A stretch of 7,195 nt of DNA. Source: an uncultured Oscillospiraceae bacterium (GTDB lineage: Bacteria; Bacillota; Clostridia; Oscillospirales; Oscillospiraceae). Position numbers and translations under genes: made by a program. Under the pieces are notes generated by a model. It ran no database searches, was not told the origin of the DNA, and worked only from the letters and a program-made list of their open reading frames with translations. This document shows, one piece after another, positions 1 through 5,656 of this stretch (position 1 is the stretch's first letter; every line of letters starts with the position of its first letter). The stretch is from NCBI GenBank assembly GCA_934668285.1, contig CAKUNB010000082.1:1-7195 (forward strand), given 5' to 3'.

Positions 1-3000
1 GCCGTACACGGCGGTCAGCGTTTGGGTCGCGGACTGTCCGCTGCTTTTCAGGATATCGGCGGCATCGTTTGCGCTGCCGTTGGCAAGGAGCTGAATAACG
101 ATATCCTCGCGCTCGGTATTCTGGCAGTTCCAGTGCTTGAACACCGTTACCTCATTTTCCGCCGCGCGGTTTTCAACGGTCAGCAGGCCGCGGTCGTAGT
201 CAGCATAGGACACCGGCGTCGTAATGCCGATGTCACGGTCGCGAACGCCGTTGCCGTCAGCGTCGGTCAGGTAGCCGATGGTAACGTCGCCGACGAGCGC
301 ATAACCGTCCGGTGCGGTGATCTCGCGGACCGTAATATCGCCCATGTCATAGGCAAAGCCGCTGGTGGAAACATTTGTGTAGCCGCTGCAGGTCAGCGTA
401 CTGTATTCGCCGCCGCCGTGGCTGTTGTAGGTATAAAGGCCGGTTGCCGCATCAAAGTCGAAGGTCATCAGCTCTCCGTTCTGGAAAAACTGGAATACGG
501 CGCCTGCCAGCGAACGGCCTGTTGCGGCGTCCTCCTTTTTCAGCATCAGAGAGTTCGCGTGGAAGTAGATGTTGTTGAATTCCACGCGCAGCCATTCGGG
601 ATTATCGAGATCCGTCGCGTAGGTGATGCCTTTTACGGTGATGCTTGCGCCCATACCGGAGGAGGATTGGTTCAGCGCCGAGGAGTCCACAACGACCCAT
701 TCGGCGTAATCCGCCATATTCTCCAGAGTGGGCGGATATTCCGTGACGGTCCAGGGCTCATTGTAGTCCACGTCACCAAACTCCCATAGGAACGTGCGGT
801 CATTGCCGTCGCCGTCGTCGATCGGTGTGAGCCAGCCGGTAATCTGTGCGGCGGTAAGACTGTGTGCGGCAAGAATGCGGCTCTTTTCCTCCTCCGACGG
901 CGGGGTGATCGTCATAATATAACGCTTCGTTTCCTTCTCATTGACGGCGTGGATGTAGAAGCCTTCTTTCGCACGTTCCATGAGCGTTTCGTTGCCGGAG
1001 AAGGTCTTGGTCGTGTGGACCTTGCCCTCCTTGCGGATGAGTACGCCGTCAATGTGCCAGTTGTTGATGGAATAATCACTTTCAACCTTGAACACATACC
1101 AGCGGATGGCATACGCGTTTTCGTTCAGATCTTCCACGTTGACGTTTTCAAACTCGCCCGCGTCGTTTTGAACGCTCAGTTCGCCGCCGCTTTTCACGTA
1201 TTTTTTTAACTCTTCAAAGATATAGCTGTCTGCGGGGAACTGCATTAGACACGGCCCGGAGGTACTGCCGTAGAGGGCTCGAATCTTTTTGTCGTTTTCA
1301 AGATAAGTCGTCGAAGCGGTCATTTGGATACTGTAATTATTGTTCAAATAATCCTTCGATGTACCGTTTGCAATCAGCTCATCAAGACCGCCAAGATAAG
1401 AGGCATAGATAGAGGGCGTATAATATTGCTCGCCGAGTTCGCCGCTGGAATAGGCGGAATTGAGCTTGACGAAGAAGTTGACACTCTTGAGTGAGTGATA
1501 ATCCCAAATGCCGGTCAGCTTGACTACGCCGTCGCCGTTGGCATCGTAGCCGCTCAGCTCCTCATAGCTGACGGCGCTGTCCGGTTGGAGCAGCTCTCCG
1601 TTTTCCGTCCGCCAGCCGGAGAAATAGGCCGAACCGTAGCGCGGCTTATTGCTGCTGAAGCCGCGGAACAGCGTGCTGACAACACGGGAAGAAACGCGGC
1701 TGACTGTCATGGTGGTTCCGGCAGAAACCTCAACCGTTTTTGCTCCGACGACGTTGGGGATGATTGCCGGATCGTTCATCTGGCTCGGCGTGGACCAGTT
1801 GGCATCGTAGGTAACGGTCAGCGGCGGACCCGCTACCTCGGTAAAGGCTGTGTCGGAGCTGATCGTCACGGTGCTGCCGCCGGCGTAGGCGGTGCCGTCT
1901 GCGTCCTGCCAGTAGCCGGCGGGGAGGGTAACGGTGTTGCCCTGCAAAACCTGCCGTGTGCTGACCGTGCCGTCAAGATAGGTAAAGGTAACGTCGAACT
2001 CACGGAGCGCCGTGAGCGTCAGGTTCCCGTGCAGCGTGATAACATCGCCGCCGGCATACAGCAGGCCGTCCTCGGTGGCCCAGTACCGGTAGCCGTCGGG
2101 AAGTACACGAACCGTGTAGTCCTCGCCGGGCCGGAGGTCCGTATCCTCGGCGTAGAGGCTGCCGTCCGCCAGATAGTGCACCGTGCAGCGATCGAGCTTC
2201 AGCTTGACGGTCGCTGCGCCGGTCAGCGTGACGGAGGTGACGGCATTGCCGTCTGCGTCCTCCCAGTGCCGCCCGTCGCCGGGAGCGGGGAGGGTGTAGG
2301 CATAGGGACTGCCCTCGACGTATTTGACCTGATTCGTCTCGTTCGCAGCGGAACGGTCCATCGTGAGCGTGTAGAAATTGATCGGTGTCCGTGAGGCGTT
2401 GGTAAGAATTGCGTATCGCGCCGGGGCGTTGAAGGAATTATTGTTATAGCCAAAATGCAGATTCGTCCCGGAAGCGGTCGCCAAGGCATTGAAGTTTGCA
2501 CCGGCTCCGGTGGTGTTGTAGGTGAAATAGTAGCTGCTTTGCAGCTTACCCGTGGTCAGCGCGGTTTCCAGAAGGCCGGTATAGACGGCAACCGCTTTGT
2601 CCTTAGCGATCAGGAAATTGTAGCGGCGGCCGGAATAGGACACGGACAGCGTTTCCGTGCCGATCATCGTTTTACTGCCGTCAAGGTGGATGTAGAAATT
2701 GATGTGGTTGGCGCTTGTGTCTGCGGCATCACCGATATCCATCGTTCCGGCATTGTGCTTGCCGTCGCTGTCCGGTGTCGTCTTGTCGCTGTCCAGCTGG
2801 TCGAGCAGCGCACCCTCGTCGATGCCCTCTCCTGCCGTGGTTGGGGAGTTGAGATTCTCATTGAGGACGACGCTCGGCTGGAAGGCGTAGCGCGCCACGG
2901 TTGCATTGATACGCACGATCTGCTCGGCGGTGATGCCCGGCTCCGGCTCCGTTTCGTCCGGGACGGGCTGCTCCTCCGCTGCGGCAAGCTGACCGGCAGT

Positions 3001-3324
3001 GCGGACCGTCACGTCGATGACACTGCGCAGGTGCTTGTCCGGCGTGCCGTCGATCTTGGACAGCAGGGCGTTGATGTCGTTGTCTGCAAGCTGGACAGGA
3101 TAACAGTTTTCCGTATGCGTGTGGGCACGCCGGCCGCAGATCAGAATTTCGTTCAGATAGCACGCGTCGGTGTGGACGTGCTCCTGCATCTCACACCAAG
3201 GCTCCTCTTCCAGCGCCAGCGCCGGTGCGACCGCGTTGGTCACGCCGACGATGGAAAGCAGAAGCAGCACCGTCAGCGCGGCCAACAACCATATCCGCTT
3301 GTGATGTCTGCTTTTTCTGTACAC
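1..3324 (-). CDS. Large secreted modular surface protein (SpaA/Cna_B-type adhesin or pilin-like), C-terminus outside window
   Basis: A single uninterrupted frame of 1108 codons runs from a GTG start at 3324 off the left edge. The start is supported by AGAAGGAG (3340-3333), 8 nt upstream. Residues 1-37 form a signal peptide: basic YRKSRHHKR, a hydrophobic core of about residues 11-33, and a likely cleavage site after APALA. Two Cys/His motifs (C-x4-H-x-H-T-x2-C-Y) follow at residues 44-56 and 63-75, then an Asp/Thr-rich region. Residues 380-500 hold beta-rich tandem units (YLADGSLYAEDT, YLDGTVSTRQV) resembling InlB-type B repeats. Residues 740-765 contain the RWYVFK...NNWHIDGV motif common in clostridial surface proteins. 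Residues 925-1056 form a SpaA-like domain (LMLKKEDAATGRSLAGAVF to VREITAPDGY) with Lys929/930 and Glu1001 as the expected isopeptide pair. A Cna_B-like domain (VTVFKHWN) starts near 1059. Role in adhesion or fibre building is inferred. The sortase signal, if any, is beyond the window. It is the third gene of the operon, 18 bp after the peptidase-like gene. Confidence 0.93.
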   Translation of the reverse strand, partial: MYRKSRHHKRIWLLAALTVLLLLSIVGVTNAVAPALALEEEPWCEMQEHVHTDACYLNEILICGRRAHTHTENCYPVQLADNDINALLSKIDGTPDKHLRSVIDVTVRTAGQLAAAEEQPVPDETEPEPGITAEQIVRINATVARYAFQPSVVLNENLNSPTTAGEGIDEGALLDQLDSDKTTPDSDGKHNAGTMDIGDAADTSANHINFYIHLDGSKTMIGTETLSVSYSGRRYNFLIAKDKAVAVYTGLLETALTTGKLQSSYYFTYNTTGAGANFNALATASGTNLHFGYNNNSFNAPARYAILTNASRTPINFYTLTMDRSAANETNQVKYVEGSPYAYTLPAPGDGRHWEDADGNAVTSVTLTGAATVKLKLDRCTVHYLADGSLYAEDTDLRPGEDYTVRVLPDGYRYWATEDGLLYAGGDVITLHGNLTLTALREFDVTFTYLDGTVSTRQVLQGNTVTLPAGYWQDADGTAYAGGSTVTISSDTAFTEVAGPPLTVTYDANWSTPSQMNDPAIIPNVVGAKTVEVSAGTTMTVSRVSSRVVSTLFRGFSSNKPRYGSAYFSGWRTENGELLQPDSAVSYEELSGYDANGDGVVKLTGIWDYHSLKSVNFFVKLNSAYSSGELGEQYYTPSIYASYLGGLDELIANGTSKDYLNNNYSIQMTASTTYLENDKKIRALYGSTSGPCLMQFPADSYIFEELKKYVKSGGELSVQNDAGEFENVNVEDLNENAYAIRWYVFKVESDYSINNWHIDGVLIRKEGKVHTTKTFSGNETLMERAKEGFYIHAVNEKETKRYIMTITPPSEEEKSRILAAHSLTAAQITGWLTPIDDGDGNDRTFLWEFGDVDYNEPWTVTEYPPTLENMADYAEWVVVDSSALNQSSSGMGASITVKGITYATDLDNPEWLRVEFNNIYFHANSLMLKKEDAATGRSLAGAVFQFFQNGELMTFDFDAATGLYTYNSHGGGEYSTLTCSGYTNVSTSGFAYDMGDITVREITAPDGYALVGDVTIGYLTDADGNGVRDRDIGITTPVSYADYDRGLLTVENRAAENEVTVFKHWNCQNTEREDIVIQLLANGSANDAADILKSSGQSATQTLTAVYG
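322..552 (-). other. SpaA/Cna_B-type isopeptide domain within the surface protein
   Basis: This covers residues 925-1001 of the surface protein, the first part of a domain that continues to about residue 1056 (near position 157). The opening strand carries KKEDAATG (Lys929/Lys930) and the closing strand carries the hallmark REITAPDGY with Glu1001 (codon 324-322). In SpaA/Cna_B domains of Gram-positive pilins, the first-strand Lys bonds to an Asn on the last strand, catalysed by the Glu of this motif. The last strand here, GLLTVENRA, holds a fitting Asn1052. The family assignment is from motif recognition. Bond formation is inference. Confidence 0.75.
3100..3195 (-). repeat. Two Cys/His motifs C-x4-H-x-H-T-x2-C-Y just after the signal peptide
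   Basis: Residues 44-56 (C-EMQE-H-V-H-T-DA-C-Y) and 63-75 (C-GRRA-H-T-H-T-EN-C-Y) of the surface protein are two copies of one motif with identical Cys and His spacing. Each offers two Cys and two His, which would suit either a metal site or a disulfide-locked turn. Similar repeats occur at the start of many gut Clostridia surface proteins. I know of no established function. Confidence 0.8.
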
Positions 3325-3342
3325 CGTTACTACTCCTTCTTG

Positions 3343-3852
3343 CTAGTCTGTAAAGAGAACCTTTCCCAAAATACGATCCTTTGAGATCGTTCCGATTTCC
3401 TTCAGCCGGCTGTCCATTGCCACGGCGCGGTTATCGCCCATGACGAACACGCTGTTCGGCGGAACATAACAGGGGAAGGCTTGATTGCATTGTCCGATGG
3501 ACGGCTCGGCGACATACGGCTCGTCGAGCACCTCGTCGTTGATACGGACCGTTCCGTCGCGGTCAACAGAAAGCTGCTTTCCGCCCGTGCAGATCACGCG
3601 GCGCACAAGCAGCTTATTATTATAGTAAAAGGCTACGATATCTCCCTCTGAAATTTCCGCATCCTTCGCAATGAGCAGCGTCTGCCCATTTTCGAGCGCG
3701 GGCTGCATCCCGTCGCCATAGTAGCGGACGAGCTGGAAGAAGTGGCCAAAAAGATTCAGCAAAATGATTCCGAGGATCAAAACTCCGGCGAGAATCAGCC
3801 AGAGCTTTCTGCCCGACCGTTTTGACGTGCCATAGGTTCTTTGGCGTTTCAT
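3343..3852 (-). CDS. Signal peptidase I-like membrane protein lacking the catalytic dyad (SipA-like pseudo-peptidase)
   Basis: This 169-aa protein has a basic N-terminus (KRQRTYGTSKRSGRK), one membrane anchor at about residues 17-38, and then an extracytoplasmic S26-type domain. Family boxes are visible: YYGDGMQPALENGQ (44-57), GDIVAFYYNNKLLVRRVI (70-87) and VPPNSVFVMGDNRAVAMDSR (130-149). Active signal peptidase I has SMxP, a Lys in the KR(V/I)I box, and GDNRxxSxDSR. Here these positions are Gly48 (codon 3711-3709), Arg84 (3603-3601) and Ala145 (3420-3418), so proteolysis is not expected. Cys122 and Cys128 could pair. The start has GGAGG (3862-3858) 5 nt upstream, and the gene lies 21 bp after the receiver gene and 18 bp before the surface-protein gene. 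The S. pyogenes pilus-island protein SipA likewise lacks the dyad and is needed for pilus polymerisation. By analogy this is an assembly factor for the downstream product (inference). The family call is firm and the role is moderate. Confidence 0.9.
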   Translation of the reverse strand: MKRQRTYGTSKRSGRKLWLILAGVLILGIILLNLFGHFFQLVRYYGDGMQPALENGQTLLIAKDAEISEGDIVAFYYNNKLLVRRVICTGGKQLSVDRDGTVRINDEVLDEPYVAEPSIGQCNQAFPCYVPPNSVFVMGDNRAVAMDSRLKEIGTISKDRILGKVLFTD

Positions 3853-3873
3853 AGTGTCCTCCGTTAAAAGAGA

Positions 3874-4236
3874 TCAGGAAAGCTGCGGCGGCTGCGCAGC
3901 CTGCATTGCTTCGATCAGCCCGTCAACCTCCACGGAATCGGACAGTAAGGCGCTGTAGTCCTCGCAATCCGCCTCGCTGCACGATCCGGCCTCGGAAAGA
4001 AGAAAAACAGGGAGCTTCGGACGTTTCCGGTGCAATGCACGGAGCAGGGAGGACAGTATCACTCCGGTTGCCTGTGTTTCCAGATAGACTGCATCAACGT
4101 CATAAAACAGCACGTCGCTCAAAATGCGGGAAGCGTCGGTATGCTGATAAACAACACTGCCCCGATATGCCAACAGCAGCTGCTGCGTCAGCGTTTCGAG
4201 CTTTTCACGGTCATGATGGGCGACAACAAACAGCAT
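3874..4236 (-). CDS. Stand-alone degenerate receiver-domain (pseudo-receiver) protein
   Basis: A 120-aa cytoplasmic protein that looks like a response-regulator receiver domain with no output domain. Strand 1 is MLFVVAHHDREKLE, where the acidic pair is weakened to His7-His8-Asp9. Strand 3 is DVDAVYLETQATG, with Glu53 where the phosphoacceptor Asp sits. Strand 4 is LPVFLLSEAG. The C-terminal part (SDSVEVDGLIEAMQ) lacks the usual Lys-Pro. The fold assignment rests on this pattern and on similarity to the genuine receiver encoded at 5656-4865, whose matching segment is DIAFLDIEMSGMSG. Phosphorylation is unlikely, and Glu may mimic the phosphorylated state. It is the first gene of the operon leading to the pseudo-peptidase and surface protein. 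The upstream AGAAGGAG (about 4256-4249) is 12 nt from the ATG, slightly long, with a GGGAG directly in front of the start as an alternative. A protein-interaction or regulatory role is inferred. Confidence 0.8.
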   Translation of the reverse strand: MLFVVAHHDREKLETLTQQLLLAYRGSVVYQHTDASRILSDVLFYDVDAVYLETQATGVILSSLLRALHRKRPKLPVFLLSEAGSCSEADCEDYSALLSDSVEVDGLIEAMQAAQPPQLS

Positions 4237-4269
4237 ACTCCCGCAGTTCTCCTTCTCAAATCTACGACG

Positions 4270-4303
4270 AATATATCACACAAAGCGTTGCAGGAGCGTT
4301 GCA
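4270..4303 (-). promoter_or_regulatory. Candidate SARP-type activated promoter: 11-bp-period direct repeat plus -10
   Basis: Read on the minus strand, TGCAACGC occurs twice (4303-4296 and 4292-4285), a period of exactly 11 bp. A -10-like TATATT (4275-4270) follows after 9 bp, with no good -35 at normal spacing. Transcription would begin near 4263, just ahead of the AGAAGGAG and the ATG at 4236. SARP activators are known to bind heptamer direct repeats of 11-bp period, with the last repeat about 8 bp from the -10. The regulator at 5656-4865 has a SARP-like output domain, so it is the natural candidate. The link is inference. Confidence 0.45.
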
Positions 4304-4341
4304 ATAATGAACAGTAACGATGCGTAATGTAAAAAATCGGG

Positions 4342-4389
4342 AAAAATGGTGGAAAAATTGCAGGATTCCTGCCGTGTTGTAAAACCACC
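4342..4389 (-). promoter_or_regulatory. Possible leader attenuator structure
   Basis: In RNA made from the upstream minus-strand promoter, GGTGG (4389-4385) can pair with CCACC (4352-4348), enclosing an inner GCAGG/CCTGC hairpin (within 4372-4360). The outer stem is followed by A and five T (4346-4342), and another T-run lies at 4336-4331. This is terminator-like but the stems are short, so it may have no function. Confidence 0.25.
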
Positions 4390-4413
4390 GATACAATAAT
4401 ACGAATTGCAACG

Positions 4414-4442
4414 ATTATACCGCAAGCATCGGTATAAATCAA
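4414..4442 (-). promoter_or_regulatory. Candidate sigma-A promoter for the surface-protein operon (distal)
   Basis: Minus-strand TTGATT (4442-4437) and TATAAT (4419-4414) are separated by 17 bp, a near-consensus vegetative promoter. Transcription would begin near 4407 and give a leader of about 170 nt before the receiver gene. The palindrome at 4415-4437 covers the spacer and most of the -10, so a bound regulator would block this promoter. Confidence 0.5.
4415..4437. promoter_or_regulatory. Palindromic operator candidate, site 1
   Basis: TTATACCG (4415-4422) and CGGTATAA (4430-4437) form a perfect 8-bp inverted repeat around 7 bp. It overlaps the distal minus-strand promoter. XRE/Cro-like dimers bind sites of this kind, and the XRE gene starts 73 bp away. 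Confidence 0.5.
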
Positions 4443-4462
4443 GTCAAATCGGTAGTTCTATC

Positions 4463-4491
4463 GTGAATTTTACCGCAATAATTCGTATAAA
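4463..4491 (+). promoter_or_regulatory. Candidate promoter of the XRE regulator gene
   Basis: GTGAAT (4463-4468), a weak -35, is followed after 17 bp by TATAAA (4486-4491). The start would lie near 4497, giving a very short leader that still contains the GGGGTGA ribosome binding site before the ATG at 4510. If so, the in-frame ATG at 4492 lies upstream of the transcript, supporting the shorter start. Confidence 0.4.
4468..4490. promoter_or_regulatory. Operator candidate, site 2 (degenerate copy of site 1)
   Basis: This 23-bp stretch is a direct copy of site 1 with several changes: TTTTACCG, then CAATAAT, then TCGTATAA. Its centre is 53 bp from that of site 1, close to five helical turns. It covers the region up to the -10 of the XRE gene, which would fit autoregulation (inference). 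Confidence 0.4.
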
Positions 4492-4509
4492 ATGTGCTGG
4501 GGTGATGAA

Positions 4510-4821
4510 ATGAATGAGAAATTTATCCGCGATCGCATCACACAGCTTCGCATACGGAAGGAAATTTCCGAATATAAAATGAGTCTGGACCTCGGGCATA
4601 GTAAAAGCTATATCCAGAGTATTGCTAACGGCCGCGCGCTGCCGTCGATGTCGGAGTTCCTCTATATCTGCGACTATCTCGGCGTAACGCCGCAGGAATT
4701 CTTCGACGAGGAGCTGCCTGCGCCGCAGCTCTCCCACGAGCTGACCGCTCTGACCAGCGGCATGGACCGCGAGGACTTGGAGGTTCTGATCGCAATGGCC
4801 AAACGAATCCGCGCAAAATAA
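4510..4821 (+). CDS. Small XRE/Cro-family helix-turn-helix regulator
   Basis: A 103-aa DNA-binding protein. Residues 8-66 form the HTH domain: IRDRITQLRIRKEISEYKMS, then SKSYIQSIANGRALPSMSEF as turn and recognition helix, then LYICDYLGVTPQEFFDEE. A short Leu-rich helix (REDLEVLIAMAKRIRAK) ends the protein and may serve in dimerisation. The ATG at 4510 is preferred over the in-frame ATG at 4492 because GGGGTGA (4499-4505) is correctly placed before it and a -10 element sits just upstream of 4492. The longer form would add MCWGDE. The gene is divergent from the receiver/pseudo-peptidase/surface-protein operon and convergent with the kinase/regulator pair. Two palindrome-like sites overlap the divergent promoters, so it probably represses its own gene and tunes the surface operon (inference). 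The ligand, if any, is unknown. Confidence 0.88.
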   Translation: MNEKFIRDRITQLRIRKEISEYKMSLDLGHSKSYIQSIANGRALPSMSEFLYICDYLGVTPQEFFDEELPAPQLSHELTALTSGMDREDLEVLIAMAKRIRAK

Positions 4822-4860
4822 AAAAATCGGCGGGCGCAGAAAACTCTGCACCCGCCGGTT
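4821..4860. terminator. Intrinsic terminator between convergent genes
   Basis: CGGCGGG (4828-4834) pairs with CCCGCCG (4851-4857) and GCAGA (4836-4840) with TCTGC (4845-4849), with one C/A mismatch and an AAAC loop. For the minus strand the stem is followed by six T (4826-4821), so it ends the kinase/regulator operon well. On the plus strand the tail (TTCAATTTATTT) is weaker but could still stop the XRE transcript. Confidence 0.88.
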
Positions 4861-4864
4861 CAAT

Positions 4865-5656
4865 TTATTTGATCCTTCGGTCCGCGTCGGCGCGTTCCAG
4901 CCGGGCTGCGGTCGGTTCGGCCCAGCTGTACTGGGTCATGTACTCGCCGCGGTAGTCGCAGCCGAGGCGCTTGCCGGCCAGCCAGTGATAGTAATCGCAA
5001 TCAATCTTCTTTGGCAGAACGGCGAGCTTCCCTCGCTGCTGGACGATCACATCTGCGCAGCCCACGGTATCAAGCGTGTCGATCAGATCCTTGCGCAGGG
5101 AGCGGAGATAAGCGTCGTGGTTTTCGTTGTCCTCAAACAGTGCCGCAAGAATTTCGCCGTTGGTACACAGCGCACCGTTCCGGTCGATCAGATAGGCCAG
5201 CAGCTCCTTCGTGCGGTTGTATTGGAAGGAGAGGGGAGTGTTGTTGTGATAGACCTCAAAATTGCCGAAGGTGTGGACATTGAGCTTGTGCTCCTGCGTG
5301 ACCGGGTGGCGGAGCTGTTCCAGCTCACAGCGGATTTTTCGCACCGTCACGGGCTTGGTCAGATAGCCGCTGGCATGGATGGCGAACGCATCGCCGGTGT
5401 ACGTGTCGTGGCCGGTGACGAAAATGATGTTGACCTCCGGATTGCGCGCGGTGAGCTGCACGGCAAGCTCCATGCCGCTCATGCCGGACATTTCAATGTC
5501 CAAAAAGGCAATGTCGCAGGAATAGCCCTTCGCAAACTCCAGCGCCTTTTCCGCGCTGGAAAAGGCGTGAATCTCTGCGCCCGGTGCAGCCTCGCCGATG
5601 GCATCGAGCAGCGCACACAGGGCCAGCTCCTCGTCGTCCAGAGCGATGATCCTCAT
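4865..5656 (-). CDS. Response regulator with receiver and SARP-like winged-helix output domain
   Basis: A 263-aa transcription factor. The receiver (about 1-118) is intact: Asp7-Asp8 acidic pair, phosphoacceptor Asp53 in AFLDIEMSGMSG, Thr81 and Lys101 in LTKPV. Residues 125-218 form a winged-helix domain of the OmpR/SARP type (HTFGNFEVYHNNTPLSF, RTKELLAYLIDRNGALCTNGEI, DAYLRSLRKDLIDTL). The following CDYYHWL and GEYMTQYSWAEPTAARLE look like the first part of a bacterial transcriptional activator (BTAD) domain, cut short compared with actinobacterial SARPs. It overlaps the kinase gene by 4 bp (ATGA) with AAAGGAAGGA (5674-5665) as ribosome binding site, so the two are translationally coupled partners. 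The nearest plausible target is the direct-repeat promoter at 4303-4270 (inference). A hairpin terminator follows directly. Confidence 0.93.
   Translation of the reverse strand: MRIIALDDEELALCALLDAIGEAAPGAEIHAFSSAEKALEFAKGYSCDIAFLDIEMSGMSGMELAVQLTARNPEVNIIFVTGHDTYTGDAFAIHASGYLTKPVTVRKIRCELEQLRHPVTQEHKLNVHTFGNFEVYHNNTPLSFQYNRTKELLAYLIDRNGALCTNGEILAALFEDNENHDAYLRSLRKDLIDTLDTVGCADVIVQQRGKLAVLPKKIDCDYYHWLAGKRLGCDYRGEYMTQYSWAEPTAARLERADADRRIK

Larger units (their letters stand above)
4237..4509. promoter_or_regulatory. Divergent control region between the XRE gene and the surface-protein operon
   Basis: This 270-bp A/T-rich stretch has no plausible gene. It carries a direct repeat plus -10 for the minus-strand operon, a second minus-strand promoter about 140 bp further upstream, a plus-strand promoter in front of the XRE gene, two related palindromic sites, and a short run of inverted repeats with T-tracts. 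TTGCAACG-type words recur on both strands (4285-4304 and 4406-4413). Most of the regulation of the locus appears to be concentrated here. Confidence 0.7.

Noticed and set aside
22..789. 255-codon plus-strand open frame opposite the surface protein
   Set aside because: It is exactly codon-antisense to the minus-strand surface gene (codons share boundaries). Such frames stay open because the real gene seldom uses TTA, CTA or TCA codons. It has no ribosome binding site and no recognisable domain.
1495..2394. 299-codon plus-strand open frame
   Set aside because: It has the same codon-antisense phase to the surface gene, and its product is a low-information Val/Gly/Arg-rich sequence with no domain.
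2455..3384. 309-codon plus-strand open frame
   Set aside because: It is codon-antisense to the start of the surface gene, including its signal peptide and ribosome binding site, which are clear on the minus strand.
4285..4303. Direct repeat considered as the beginning of a CRISPR or iteron array
   Set aside because: There are only two 8-bp copies in one place, with no regular continuation. The position next to a -10 fits a regulator site better.
4188..4442. 84-codon minus-strand open frame in the control region
   Set aside because: It overlaps the start of the pseudo-receiver gene out of frame, covers promoter and operator signals, and has no ribosome binding site of its own.
4444..4863. 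139-codon minus-strand open frame opposite the XRE gene
   Set aside because: The plus-strand frame has a clear HTH domain, ribosome binding site and promoter. This frame starts inside the terminator hairpin and has no domain.
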